In this document: positions 9,502-17,639 of the stretch, one piece after another | How positions within the stretch are numbered: the stretch's first letter is position 1 | How the letters are laid out: every line of letters begins with the position of its first letter | Source of the DNA: Thalassovita sp. | GTDB lineage: Bacteria; Bacteroidota; Bacteroidia; Cytophagales; Flammeovirgaceae | Length of the DNA: 64,000 nucleotides | Direction: 5' to 3' | Assembly (NCBI GenBank): GCA_002729595.1 | Contig: PBYL01000482.1 | Location: 1-64,000, forward strand | Made by a program: the position numbers and the translations under genes | The notes under the pieces: model-generated | Database searches by the model: none | Seen by the model: only the letters and a program-made list of their open reading frames with translations | What the model was told of the DNA's origin: nothing

Positions 9502-9528
9502 TTAAAGCCTCATCAACTTAAAATAAAA

Positions 9529-9563
9529 TAGGTAAGTGATCTAGAAATTTGATCACTTACCTA
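9529..9563. terminator. Bidirectional terminator hairpin, 13-bp stem
   Basis: TAGGTAAGTGATC (9529-9541) pairs perfectly with GATCACTTACCTA (9551-9563) around a 9-nt loop. It separates the MBOAT/SGNH pair from the minus-strand small ORF, whose stop codon (9553-9555) lies inside the right arm. Confidence 0.8.
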
Positions 9564-9738
9564 CACTTTTTCCAGTCGGGTTTGCATAATATTTTGTATG
9601 GTTCATCGGCATATTTTCAGCGGCAGGCTCGTATGAATCGTGTTCAAACTCAAAGCTGAAAGAATAATACCTCTTCCAATCTTTAATAGTCATTCCGTTA
9701 TAGTCAGACCCAGATTCTTCTAGTAATTGATCTTGCAT
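9553..9738 (-). CDS. Small hypothetical protein (61 aa)
   Basis: I do not recognise it. It is rich in Glu, Asp and aromatic residues (WKRYYSFSFEFEHDSYEPAAE) and ends in a short basic tail, NPTGKSVGK. An internal Met (MTIKDWKRYY, residue 16) is an alternative start. There is no signal peptide and no Cys. Its stop lies inside a strong hairpin, consistent with a genuine gene end. It sits just outside the biosynthetic operon on the same strand, but a terminator at 10425-10456 and two other genes separate them. It could also be a chance frame. Confidence 0.45.
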   Translation of the reverse strand: MQDQLLEESGSDYNGMTIKDWKRYYSFSFEFEHDSYEPAAENMPMNHTKYYANPTGKSVGK

Positions 9739-10007
9739 ATCTTAATGGCTTAGTTTAAAAAAATTAATTTCGATTGCTCTGATGTTTCAAATATGTAGAA
9801 GGATTTTGCTCTAAAAAAAATCTTTACACCAACCTGCTTATTAGCAGTATGAATATTAAAAATAAGTCTCAAAATCGCTGCGTAAGTGTAATAAATGGGG
9901 CTTGTACTGCGACTATCTAAATAAACACAGCTAAGAAAAAACATTGGTACAATTGATAAAAATTGCACCTTCTCTCCTACATCTTATTGATTAAATTGAT
10001 TATTAAC

Positions 10008-10424
10008 ATGAACTATTTTTCACATCTATCTCTCCTCAAATACGATTACCTCTTGTATTTTGAATACTTGTCTAATGACGATATGTTATTAGAATTTGGC
10101 TGTATGCATATTTACCCTTCTAGAGATTTTTTTAACCTGTGGGATATTTTTTGGAATGACATTCCACTAAAGAAAAAGGAGAAAAAAATCCGCTTGCTAT
10201 ATAGAAAACAAGCTCATCAATTTTACTTTGGTAACTTTATAAGAACAGTTTCTTTTAAAGAACAAAGGTTGCTCGAAAGAGCTATTGCAAAAATTGAATT
10301 GGATTATTTATCTAGCTACCAAAGAGTAAAAAAACATGCGATATCACTTAAGGGTATTTCTGATCGCAGGAGTGTAAAATATTTTGAAACACCTTATAAA
10401 GTAAAACTTAAAATTACCGAATAA
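10008..10424 (+). CDS. Hypothetical protein (138 aa)
   Basis: The ATG at 10008 (MNYFSHLSLLKYDYLLYFEY) is preferred over an upstream non-ATG start at 9963. The product is rich in aromatic and basic residues, has no obvious signal peptide or catalytic motif, and ends RSVKYFETPYKVKLKITE. I do not recognise the family. It is followed directly by an 11-bp hairpin and converges on the thioesterase gene at the end of the biosynthetic operon. Its composition resembles cytoplasmic orphan proteins of Bacteroidota. It has a long open frame but no further support. Confidence 0.55.
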   Translation: MNYFSHLSLLKYDYLLYFEYLSNDDMLLEFGCMHIYPSRDFFNLWDIFWNDIPLKKKEKKIRLLYRKQAHQFYFGNFIRTVSFKEQRLLERAIAKIELDYLSSYQRVKKHAISLKGISDRRSVKYFETPYKVKLKITE

Positions 10425-10456
10425 CCTCTCTGATAGTACAAAACTTATCAGAGAGG
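10425..10456. terminator. Terminator hairpin at the end of the biosynthetic operon
   Basis: CCTCTCTGATA (10425-10435) pairs perfectly with TATCAGAGAGG (10446-10456) over 11 bp with a 10-nt loop. It lies between the convergent 138-aa gene and the thioesterase. A good U-tract is lacking on both sides, so it may be bidirectional or a protective 3' end. Confidence 0.68.
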
Positions 10457-10466
10457 TAGGTAATTG

Positions 10467-11237
10467 TTAGTACATCACTTTCGCGACACTTTTCATAGAT
10501 TGATTAGGAACAAAATTTATAATATTTGATTTAGGCTTTTGATGGAGCTGAAGATTTCTAGCTATCAATTCAAGGATTTCTTTTGTATGATCGAACAAGA
10601 AAAAATGCCCACCTGGAAACCAAACTACTTCCACTTTTTTACTGGTTTCTACTTGCCAATCTGTTATTTGATGGGTGGTAATGTTTTCATCAGTACCTAA
10701 CAGAAGCGTAATCGGCAAATTGAATGGCGGCGTTCTCTGGTAATTGAAATTTTTAATCACCTGAAAATCTGCCTGTAAAATTGGTTTAAGTATTTTAATC
10801 AGCCTTGGGCTATTCAAGATCTTTTCTGGTATACCTCCAATTTCTATAAGCTGGGTGATAAACTCTTGTTTATCAAGCACTTTTAAAATGGGTTCATCTT
10901 CTAAAGTCGAAGGCGCTTTACCACCAGATAGAAACAAATGCAGTGGCAAAGGAAGTCTACTTCGAGTAATCTTCTTAGTAAGCAAATAAGCCAATAAAGT
11001 ACCCATGCTGTGGCCATAAATGGCATAAGGTGGCTCTAAATAAGATTCTATTTGCTTGAGTATATCATCAATAATTTTATCCGGATTATAAATCAGTTGC
11101 TCAGTAAACCGAGTTCCTCTTCCTGGTAAATCAACAGGTATAATTTGTAAACTGGATGGAGCCATTTCTACAAATTGTTTGTAAGCAAACCTGCTTCCTC
11201 CTGCATATGGGAGGCATATTAAATTGGCTTTTTCCAT
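10467..11237 (-). CDS. Type II thioesterase (GrsT/TesA-like)
   Basis: This 256-residue alpha/beta hydrolase starts with the family-typical LICLPYAGGSRFAYKQF. Its triad is visible: S77 in GHSMG, D183 in LLGTDENI and H211 in FPGGHFFLFD. Type II thioesterases remove wrong or stalled acyl groups from carrier-protein phosphopantetheine arms; some release the finished chain. It is the last gene of the minus-strand operon containing an ACP, two ketosynthase-type proteins, reductase and dehydratase, so a proofreading role for that ACP is the natural reading. The preceding 186 bp contain several hairpins, so its expression may be tuned separately. Confidence 0.92.
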   Translation of the reverse strand: MEKANLICLPYAGGSRFAYKQFVEMAPSSLQIIPVDLPGRGTRFTEQLIYNPDKIIDDILKQIESYLEPPYAIYGHSMGTLLAYLLTKKITRSRLPLPLHLFLSGGKAPSTLEDEPILKVLDKQEFITQLIEIGGIPEKILNSPRLIKILKPILQADFQVIKNFNYQRTPPFNLPITLLLGTDENITTHQITDWQVETSKKVEVVWFPGGHFFLFDHTKEILELIARNLQLHQKPKSNIINFVPNQSMKSVAKVMY

Positions 11238-11274
11238 AAGTTAAAGATTGTGTAATTTAGAAATGTAATTTGAG

Positions 11275-11424
11275 AATCAATCCGCAGATAACACCACGGA
11301 TTGATTGTTTGAATTATAGCAGAAAAGCAAACGAGCTATAATACTACTTTATAAATCAGGTCTTCAATTAGTGAAATCACTAATAAATATCTTTATCAAA
11401 TCTGTTATCAACGTAAATGTTGAT
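11275..11424 (-). promoter_or_regulatory. Cluster of four intercistronic hairpins before the thioesterase gene
   Basis: Four inverted repeats fill the gap between the TonB receptor and the thioesterase: ATCAAC 11407-11412 with GTTGAT 11419-11424; ATTAGTGA 11367-11374 with TCACTAAT 11377-11384; ATTATAGC 11313-11320 with GCTATAAT 11335-11342; and AATCAATCCG 11275-11284 with CGGATTGATT 11297-11306. None has a clear U-tract. They may attenuate read-through or stabilise the upstream mRNA. Confidence 0.5.
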
Positions 11425-13610
11425 TAGAGTAAACCGTCAATAGTTTGTTGTCTTCTATCCATTCCCCATGTTAAGAATACGCCCATCATCACGAATCTTG
11501 GAGCCAAAGGAGTAACTTCTCTCCTAATTCCTGTATCTACATTTGAGTATTCGTAACCAAACACTTGCTTGCTACCTAGAAGATTGCTCATAGAAAGAAC
11601 TACAATGGCATTGGCTTTTCTAATCTTGGTAAGATATGCCAGCAAAAAGCTTACATTGTGGTAATTCTGCACTTTGTCTGAAAGGAACTCGCTATCTGGT
11701 CTGTTTGGGTTAAAATATGGACGACCAGAACTATAACTATAAGTTAAACCAGTGCTCAAAGAAAGTTCGGGGATATATCTTTTCATTACCAAAGAAGCAG
11801 TGTGGTTAGCGGCAAAAGTTGGTTGAGCCAATATCGGATAATCCATAAACTTTCTTTTCGTATCGAGATAGGAATAAGACACCCAATAATCCAGATTTCT
11901 TATGGTCTTTTTGTCTCTCCAAAACAACTCAAAACCTTTTGCATAACCATATCCACCATTGGTGACACTAGGAACAGTTTCTATTAGGTTATGATATTTT
12001 TTATAGAAAATTTCTGTACGAATCGTACGCAAACTACTTCTTTTCTGATAACTCACAATGTAATGGTCGCTTCTACCATAATCAAGTCCATCGTAATACA
12101 AATACTCTCTATTTGGCTTTTGGTAATACTGTCCGTAAGAAACTAAAAACTGCTCTTGTTCGCTCAGTAAATAGGCTAGAGAAAGCCTTGGAGCTATATT
12201 CATTTTTTGTAAGAGCGTAGAATATTCCATTCTTACACCGGCTCTAGCTTTCAAGTTCTTAACTAATTCAATATTACTTTCGATAAATACTGAAGAAAAA
12301 TTATCTGTAAAACCTGCTACAGAATCGCTTCCCGATTCCACATCTCTCCATGTTGAATTTTCTGCCACATGTTGTACTTCACCTCCAAAATTAAGCTCGA
12401 AGTAATTGCTGAAATATTTGGTTAAAACTGTTCTTGCTTGGTACAACTGCGAACCATATTTTACACCTTGTTTGCTGTGTATTTGGTCATCTCCTCTTAC
12501 TTCGGTATAGTACTTATCGGTATTGGTACTTGCAGAGAGTCCGGTGTTAATTTTGAGATCGTCTTTTAACCAATCGCTGTAAGTCAGGTTGGTGTAAATA
12601 TTCGAATTATCTACATCTGCAAAGTCTTTATTGCCCAGATAATCCAGACTATTTTCATTTAAAGAAACAGCGCTAGTTCCGTACATACCTAAAAATTTAA
12701 GCATGCCTGTTTTAGAAGTCTTGGTTCTAAAATTGACTGAGCCGTTCAAATATTCTGGCATTTTCACAAAGTCTTTCGACTGTTTTACCACATTGTAGTA
12801 AGGTGCCAAGTTCATATAATTTACGGAGGAAGTAAACGATGACTTTTCGTTCTTGGCAAGTAGGTTCAAGTCTGCGCTTACTCCTACTGATGTAACGGAA
12901 GCTTCTGTGGTGCTTTGCTCTGGTAAATCTTGTGTTTCGAGAATGAGTGTAGATGATAATGCTTGACCGTACAAAGCAGAATAACCACCACTGCTAAAAT
13001 GTGAGCCTTTAAATAAATCGGGAGAAAAACGCCCTCTTTGTGCCACACCTGGTGTGCCTCTTTGGTAAAAGTTATTTACCATCATTCCATCTACAAATAT
13101 CTTGGTCTCATCTCCTGTTCCACCTCTTACAAACAAGCCTTCTTGTTCGCCAATTTGCTGTGTGCCGGGCATGGTTCTTAATGCTGATGTAATGTCTGAA
13201 TTAGAACCTCCGGTGGTCATTATATCTATGGGTTTTAATACAGTGGCTCGGTTTTGATCACTTGCTTCAAAATAGCGTGATGAGGTAACAGTAGCTTCTG
13301 CGAGTTCTAAAAACATCTCTTCCATACTGCCAGAAACTTCTATCGGTTCTGAGCCAACTGTTATTTTTTGTTCACTGTCTTTAAATCCCATTAGGTGGAA
13401 AACCAGTGTTTGCTCTCCGGTTTTTCTTGTGGTGAAAGTGAAAAATCCGTCGGGTCTGGATGTGGTGCCATCGTAACTGTCTTTTATGAACACATTGGCA
13501 CCCACAATGGGATTGTTTCTTTTGTCTTTTACATACCCTTGAATGGTAGTCTGTGCGTACAAAATCGTACTTGTAAGCACAAATAAAATGTTAAGTAATA
13601 ATGCTTTCAT
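11424..13610 (-). CDS. TonB-dependent receptor with carboxypeptidase-like N-domain
   Basis: The 728-residue protein has a signal peptide (ends at about ILYAQ, residue 20). A CarboxypepD_reg-like domain follows (about 23-105: IQGYVKDKRNNPIVGANVFI). The plug at about 125-240 includes FVRGGTGDETKIFVDGMMVNN. A barrel ends in strand VMMGVFLTWGMD plus a short tail. It is embedded in the biosynthetic operon, between the arginase-like and thioesterase genes. It could take up the finished product, for example as a metal complex, or provide self-recognition at the outer membrane. No SusD partner is present, so a glycan role is less likely. Cargo is unknown. Confidence 0.87.
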   Translation of the reverse strand: MKALLLNILFVLTSTILYAQTTIQGYVKDKRNNPIVGANVFIKDSYDGTTSRPDGFFTFTTRKTGEQTLVFHLMGFKDSEQKITVGSEPIEVSGSMEEMFLELAEATVTSSRYFEASDQNRATVLKPIDIMTTGGSNSDITSALRTMPGTQQIGEQEGLFVRGGTGDETKIFVDGMMVNNFYQRGTPGVAQRGRFSPDLFKGSHFSSGGYSALYGQALSSTLILETQDLPEQSTTEASVTSVGVSADLNLLAKNEKSSFTSSVNYMNLAPYYNVVKQSKDFVKMPEYLNGSVNFRTKTSKTGMLKFLGMYGTSAVSLNENSLDYLGNKDFADVDNSNIYTNLTYSDWLKDDLKINTGLSASTNTDKYYTEVRGDDQIHSKQGVKYGSQLYQARTVLTKYFSNYFELNFGGEVQHVAENSTWRDVESGSDSVAGFTDNFSSVFIESNIELVKNLKARAGVRMEYSTLLQKMNIAPRLSLAYLLSEQEQFLVSYGQYYQKPNREYLYYDGLDYGRSDHYIVSYQKRSSLRTIRTEIFYKKYHNLIETVPSVTNGGYGYAKGFELFWRDKKTIRNLDYWVSYSYLDTKRKFMDYPILAQPTFAANHTASLVMKRYIPELSLSTGLTYSYSSGRPYFNPNRPDSEFLSDKVQNYHNVSFLLAYLTKIRKANAIVVLSMSNLLGSKQVFGYEYSNVDTGIRREVTPLAPRFVMMGVFLTWGMDRRQQTIDGLL

Positions 13611-13762
13611 GATTTATAAAGTTTAATAATCGCCTGTTAAGACTGTAATTGCCGATTGAATTCTGCTTTTAATGTTTTTGAGTGATAATTGATTTTTTGA
13701 TGACCGAAACAAAGCCATCACATTTGGTAGTGAAGGATAAAATAGTCGACTGTTAGTGAAAT

Positions 13763-15004
13763 TTAATTTTTGATGTTAATCAGGTTTAGTAGATAAAGAA
13801 TTGTTTGTATGGCGGTTTGCATCGTGAGGTTTTCCTTGTCGTAATCTGGGTTGGTTTCTACCAGATCTAGACCGACTATATTTTTGTTTTGCAACACAAC
13901 CGAAAATAATTGCTTTATCTCTTCGAAATTGAAACCACCTGGAACTGGCGTAGCGGTACCTGGAGCCACAGATGGATCAAGTACATCAATATCAAAAGTG
14001 ACATAGTAAGGAACATCTGTTGGCAAATCGAAAGTTTTTCCTGCTTCCATCGCTCTTTTTATATCACTAAACCAGTAGATTTTTTGTCGGGCTTCTGGTC
14101 TTTGCCCCATGTTAGAAATTCCCCTAATTCCAAACTGATAAATTTGATTGAATCGAGCATCTTCTAAGCATTTAGAAACAAAATTACCATGATGGTGTGT
14201 TTTGTTACGATGCGTTAAATAATCGTATCGCGATCCGTAGGTATCTGTGTGAGCATCAAAATGAATGACATGTAGATCGGAATAATTATTTAAGGCAGCT
14301 TTTATGAGTGGATAACTAATTGAATGATCGCCACCCAAAAAAAACAGAACTACTTTTTTACTGAAAAGCTCATTGGCAATGGTGAATATTTTGTCGTACA
14401 CAAAGTTTCCTTCTTCACTTGTATTGATAAAGATATTGCCATAATCCTTAATCAACTCTTGCTGAAACAAAGAAGCTAGGTTTGTGAAATCTGCCTCTCC
14501 ATCTAGAAATTTGAAGTCTTCTGCTGTTGCACTTTTATTCAAATTAATCTTATAATGCTTCACCATTTCGCGCAGCTTATATGGAAAATTTCTAGAACCT
14601 GTAGACTCATTATTTCCTTTACCAAATGGTACGCCTACAAAAGAAATTTGTGGTTCAGATGAATGATTTTGATCTAACAATAAATTGCCTGTATTAAAAA
14701 GCCTGTTGGCAACAGGAGTAACTGTAATAGTTGCTTCTTCCTGCATTTCAGTGTCGAGTATCAATCCTTTTGACAGAAGAAAAGCAATCGTTTTTTCTAA
14801 TAAGGCATCTTGCAAGTCAAAGTGTTTTTCAATCTCAGTAAACAAGCGAGGCTTTTTTACATATTCGAGTATATCGACTATCATCGGCCCTACTTCGAAC
14901 ATATTTCCGCTGATAATGCTGTAAACTTTGGCTTTGCCATTTGGCTGCCAGTCAATCTCTGTAAATGGAGATTTCATTAAGCTGGTGATGGCATAATCTA
15001 TCAT
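13763..15004 (-). CDS. Peptide-arginase-like ureohydrolase with N-terminal PqqD-like domain
   Basis: The 413-residue protein is about 100 residues longer than ordinary arginases and agmatinases. The C-terminal domain keeps the binuclear-metal ligands: H227 in GGDHS, D250, H252 and D254 in DAHTD, and D338 and D340 in DIDVLDP. Residues about 24-85 (AKVYSIISGNMFEVGPMIVD then a helical and wing-like part to KGLIL) look like a PqqD-type leader-binding domain (RRE). The known OspR-type peptide arginases convert Arg to ornithine in ribosomal peptides. The invariant D-R-C of the nine neighbouring precursors supplies such an Arg. Its ATG overlaps the M50 stop in ATGA. The ureohydrolase fold is certain; a peptide substrate is inference. 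Confidence 0.87.
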   Translation of the reverse strand: MIDYAITSLMKSPFTEIDWQPNGKAKVYSIISGNMFEVGPMIVDILEYVKKPRLFTEIEKHFDLQDALLEKTIAFLLSKGLILDTEMQEEATITVTPVANRLFNTGNLLLDQNHSSEPQISFVGVPFGKGNNESTGSRNFPYKLREMVKHYKINLNKSATAEDFKFLDGEADFTNLASLFQQELIKDYGNIFINTSEEGNFVYDKIFTIANELFSKKVVLFFLGGDHSISYPLIKAALNNYSDLHVIHFDAHTDTYGSRYDYLTHRNKTHHHGNFVSKCLEDARFNQIYQFGIRGISNMGQRPEARQKIYWFSDIKRAMEAGKTFDLPTDVPYYVTFDIDVLDPSVAPGTATPVPGGFNFEEIKQLFSVVLQNKNIVGLDLVETNPDYDKENLTMQTAIQTILYLLNLINIKN

Positions 15005-16257
15005 ACTTTTTGAGCTCTGATGTTACGAACATAATTGCGAGAAACCTTGGTGTACTTGTAAGAGAAGTAAGTAATTACTCCCAAAGAGAAAAACGTTTTG
15101 GCATAAAACTCAATCGCACATATTGAAAAATCCATCGCTGCTATCTGGCTGAAAACCAAGCCTAAATCCATAATAGATTGAGCAATTAGTATCACTATAA
15201 ACTTAGCTATGTAGATAAAAAATGCATACTTCAATACAGAGTAAACTATCAAAAATGGATTTTTTAAGTTGATGTTTTTTAAAGCACTTTCATTCAGATT
15301 AATCGGTGCTTTAGGGAATAAATACTTTATAGCTTTCAACAAGTAAACATTTGATTGCTTTCTCAGATTTGGCAGATTAAACAAGTCGCTGTAAATCCAG
15401 TAACCATCGAACCTGAAAAATGGATTGAGATTAATTACCACTGTGCCCATGTTTAATATGATGATGTACATCAACACTTCAATTACTGTACTGTCGGTTA
15501 AATAGCGAAGTACATAAAATATCACCGTGTTTATGAGCAATTGCATGTAAATACCACCTAAGTTAATAATGGTTCGTTTCCAGCGATTCAGCTTCCAAAC
15601 GCCTGTGATATCAGCATACAAAACAGGCAAGGCTAGATAAAATCCGAAGCCAATGTTCTTAGGTTTTACACCATACATATATGAAGCTGCGGCATGTCCC
15701 ATTTCATGGAAAAACAAAACCATAAAAGCCAGTGGATAAAAGAGCAAAACATAATTGGCATTTCTTAAACACTCGCCAGTTTGTGCAGCAGTAGTGGCTG
15801 TATTGGCACCCAAAAACTGATTTACATAAAAGTAATTTACAGAGGCAGATCCAATAAACAAGATGGTAAACACTACCGGATGAAATGCATATTTAAATAC
15901 TTCTAGAAATATTCTGAGATGTTCAAATTTTACCAATGTCCACTGACCTTGAATGCCTGTAAGCGGTAACTGCTTTTTCTGACCTTCTGGAAGTGCTTTT
16001 TCAAACAAACCCAGCGGCTTAATGTGCTGCTCTATAATTCCAAATAAAGTGTCTTTGGTAAATTTATATTGATTGTTGCTCCAAATATTGAGAGATTCTA
16101 GCATCTCATCTGTAGATTTTTTCTCGGAAAGAAACCTGATAATTAAATACACAAGCTCCCCTACGTAATATGGTTTGTCGTTTACAGTTAGTAAAAATTT
16201 CTTCTTACCAGAAGCATCGATTTCTTCTATGGTATAGGTGGCTGTTAACTCATACAT
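15001..16257 (-). CDS. M50-family membrane metalloprotease with PqqD-like N-domain
   Basis: The 418-residue polytopic protein contains the zinc motif H184-E-M-G-H188 in a membrane segment. The second-half motif LNPFFRFDGYW carries D284 as third ligand; both are typical of M50 site-2-type proteases found in peptide natural-product loci. Residues about 5-88 precede the membrane part and look like a PqqD-type winged-helix domain (KKFLLTVNDKPYYVGELVYL then a helical part to PLGLF). It lies directly after the last precursor gene and overlaps the arginase gene by four bases. A leader-removing or release role at the inner membrane is likely; no dedicated exporter gene is seen nearby. Confidence 0.85.
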   Translation of the reverse strand: MYELTATYTIEEIDASGKKKFLLTVNDKPYYVGELVYLIIRFLSEKKSTDEMLESLNIWSNNQYKFTKDTLFGIIEQHIKPLGLFEKALPEGQKKQLPLTGIQGQWTLVKFEHLRIFLEVFKYAFHPVVFTILFIGSASVNYFYVNQFLGANTATTAAQTGECLRNANYVLLFYPLAFMVLFFHEMGHAAASYMYGVKPKNIGFGFYLALPVLYADITGVWKLNRWKRTIINLGGIYMQLLINTVIFYVLRYLTDSTVIEVLMYIIILNMGTVVINLNPFFRFDGYWIYSDLFNLPNLRKQSNVYLLKAIKYLFPKAPINLNESALKNINLKNPFLIVYSVLKYAFFIYIAKFIVILIAQSIMDLGLVFSQIAAMDFSICAIEFYAKTFFSLGVITYFSYKYTKVSRNYVRNIRAQKV

Positions 16258-16462
16258 AGCGAAAGTTTAAAAGAGTTTACAATAGGAAATAGAGGTTGGT
16301 TGTAGATTTAATCCATCATCAACCCTATTCATTATTTTTTTTGATTGTGTAGCGAGATATTAATCAGAGAAAAAGATTAAAGTCTGATTTTGAGAGAGTA
16401 CTTGAAGTACCAGACTGGCAGATAGCACCAGCCTGGCGAACACACTAGTTAACTGCTATCTA
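16258..16462 (-). other. Spacer between last precursor and M50 gene, with nested hairpins
   Basis: In this 205-nt spacer AGTCTG (16381-16386) pairs with CAGACT (16411-16416) around an inner GTACT (16398-16402) / AGTAC (16406-16410). Next to it AGATAGCA (16420-16427) pairs with TGCTATCT (16454-16461). There is no clear U-tract. The hairpins may separate the abundant precursor transcript from the downstream enzyme genes. Confidence 0.55.
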
Positions 16463-16573
16463 TTATTTTTCACTGTAGATGCAACGATCTGCATCTGCTG
16501 CAACGGCAGTCATTTCGTGTCTTTCTTCAAGTTCTACTATGTTTAATGAGTCTTTAAGTATTTCTTTTGACAT
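16463..16573 (-). CDS. Precursor peptide 1 (type A, 36 aa)
   Basis: It starts MSKEILKDSLNIVELEERHE and continues M-TAVAADADRCIYSEK. I choose the ATG at 16573; an upstream extension to 16684 crosses a spacer and has no counterpart in the other copies. The leader of about 21 residues is nearly identical in copies 1-8. The core holds one Thr, one Cys and one Arg in the invariant DRC. Its protein is identical to copy 2. It is the last precursor before the M50 gene. Family resemblance to a published RiPP was not recognised; Arg is the presumed site for the arginase-like enzyme. Confidence 0.9.
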   Translation of the reverse strand: MSKEILKDSLNIVELEERHEMTAVAADADRCIYSEK

Positions 16574-16610
16574 GGTGATAAAGTTTATAATTGAATGAAA
16601 ATTGAAAAAT

Positions 16611-16688
16611 GCAAGTGGCTTCAAATCAATAGAACAAGCATTACTGGGTGTAACAAAAAATCTGTTTTCAAGAGATGTTACCACTTGC
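16611..16688 (-). other. Structured spacer RNA 1
   Basis: The long spacer between precursors 2 and 1 has outer arms GCAAGTGG (16611-16618) and CCACTTGC (16681-16688). An inner stem is GTAACA (16650-16655) with TGTTAC (16676-16681), sharing one base with the outer arm. The outer-arm sequence differs from that of the other long spacers but still pairs, which is compensatory change. Confidence 0.55.
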
Positions 16689-16730
16689 TGTAAGTAAAAA
16701 TTAAGGTATTACTGATTTTACTTGTTAGAA

Positions 16731-16841
16731 TTATTTTTCGCTGTAGATGCAACGATCTGCGTCAGCTGCAACAGCAGTCATTTCGTGTCTTTCTTCCAAT
16801 TCTACGATGTTTAATGAGTCTTTTAAGATTTCTTTTGACAT
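16731..16841 (-). CDS. Precursor peptide 2 (type A, 36 aa)
   Basis: The translated product is identical to precursor 1 (leader ending ELEERHEM, core TAVAADADRCIYSEK), though the DNA differs at several codons. The start is the ATG at 16841, preceded in the transcript by the same CTATCACC-type context as its sisters. The synonymous differences argue that the protein sequence is under selection rather than being a very recent copy. The stop is TAA. It is followed in the transcript by structured spacer 1. Confidence 0.9.
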   Translation of the reverse strand: MSKEILKDSLNIVELEERHEMTAVAADADRCIYSEK

Positions 16842-16879
16842 GGTGATAGAGTTTAAAATTTTATAAATATTTGAGGAGA

Positions 16880-16968
16880 AAGCAGTATCAATTTCACTAA
16901 AACAGCTATTGAGTTCGGGCGAACAGACAAGAATCTGTAAAGATGTGCTTCGTGGTTAATTACTGCTT
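16880..16968 (-). other. Structured spacer RNA 2
   Basis: The spacer between precursors 3 and 2 has outer arms AAGCAGTA (16880-16887) and TACTGCTT (16961-16968), 8 bp. The inner stem is ACAGA (16923-16927) with TCTGT (16934-16938). It has the same layout as spacers 1, 3 and 4. Confidence 0.55.
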
Positions 16969-17000
16969 ACTTATTAAAAGATTTGCATGAAAATGATCGC

Positions 17001-17111
17001 TTATTTTTCGCTATAGATGCAACGGTCTGCATCAGCTGCAACAGCAGTCATTTCGTGTCTTTCTTCTAACTCTACAATGTTTAATGAATCTTTTAATACT
17101 TCTTTTGACAT
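17001..17111 (-). CDS. Precursor peptide 3 (type A, 36 aa)
   Basis: The leader differs from copies 1 and 2 only by Val for Ile at residue 5 (MSKEVLKDSL). The core TAVAADADRCIYSEK is unchanged. Stop TAA at 17001. It is separated from copy 4 by a short 69-bp spacer upstream and followed by a long structured spacer. The conserved DRC supplies Arg and Cys; Thr22 and Ser34 are the only hydroxy residues of the core. Confidence 0.9.
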   Translation of the reverse strand: MSKEVLKDSLNIVELEERHEMTAVAADADRCIYSEK

Positions 17112-17180
17112 GGTATTTTATTTAAAAAATGAGTAATGATTTAGTATGTATTTGGGTGAGAATCTAGGTCGAAAGCTTAC

Positions 17181-17294
17181 TTATACTGCTTCTGTAATTG
17201 TGCAACGATCTGCTTCTGCTGCAATAGCAGTTAATTCGTGTCTTTCTTCTAATTCTACGATATTTAGTGCGTCTTTTAAGATTTCTTTTGACAT
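17181..17294 (-). CDS. Precursor peptide 4 (type B, 37 aa)
   Basis: It has leader changes S9 to A and M21 to L (ELEERHEL), and core TAIAAEADRCTITEAV. The stretch after DRC is CTITEAV in place of the CIYSEK tail of type A, giving two extra Thr. Like the other type B copies it is followed by a short spacer (69 bp) without the nested hairpins. Start ATG at 17294, stop TAA. Confidence 0.9.
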   Translation of the reverse strand: MSKEILKDALNIVELEERHELTAIAAEADRCTITEAV

Positions 17295-17332
17295 GGTGAT
17301 AAAGTTTTAAAATTGTATAAAGATTTTAGTTA

Positions 17333-17422
17333 AGCAGCGTAGTTTTCACTTTAACAGAGATAAATAGCTAGGTAGACAGATAAAACATCCGTGAAGATTT
17401 GTTTTGTGTAAACTTAGCTGCT
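17333..17422 (-). other. Structured spacer RNA 3
   Basis: The spacer between precursors 5 and 4 has outer arms AGCAGC (17333-17338) and GCTGCT (17417-17422). The inner stem is ACAGAT (17376-17381) with ATCCGT (17387-17392), whose one DNA mismatch is a U-G pair in the minus-strand transcript. Confidence 0.5.
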
Positions 17423-17455
17423 GTAAGTATTCATTTATTCGATCAAATGATTTGA

Positions 17456-17566
17456 TTAAGCCTCTTTGTAAATGCAACGGTCAGCGTCAGCTGCAACAGC
17501 AGTCATTTCGTGTCTTTCTTCTAATTCTACAATGTTTAGCGCGTCTTTTAGGATTTCTTTTGACAT
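17456..17566 (-). CDS. Precursor peptide 5 (type A, 36 aa)
   Basis: The leader is as in copies 6 and 7 (MSKEILKDAL); the core TAVAADADRCIYKEA has no Ser or Thr after the Cys. The only hydroxy residue of the core is therefore Thr22, the only thiol Cys31. It is followed by a long structured spacer, as for all type A copies. Its start is exactly 190 bp from that of copy 6. Confidence 0.9.
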   Translation of the reverse strand: MSKEILKDALNIVELEERHEMTAVAADADRCIYKEA

Positions 17567-17639
17567 GGTATTTTATTTAAAAAAATGAGTAATAATTTAA
17601 TGTATGTATATGGGTGAGAATATAAGTCGAAAGCTTAGC

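Noticed and set aside
9750-9968. 72-residue minus-strand ORF
   Set aside because: No signal, no motif, composition of non-coding AT-rich DNA; more likely part of the control region between two small genes.
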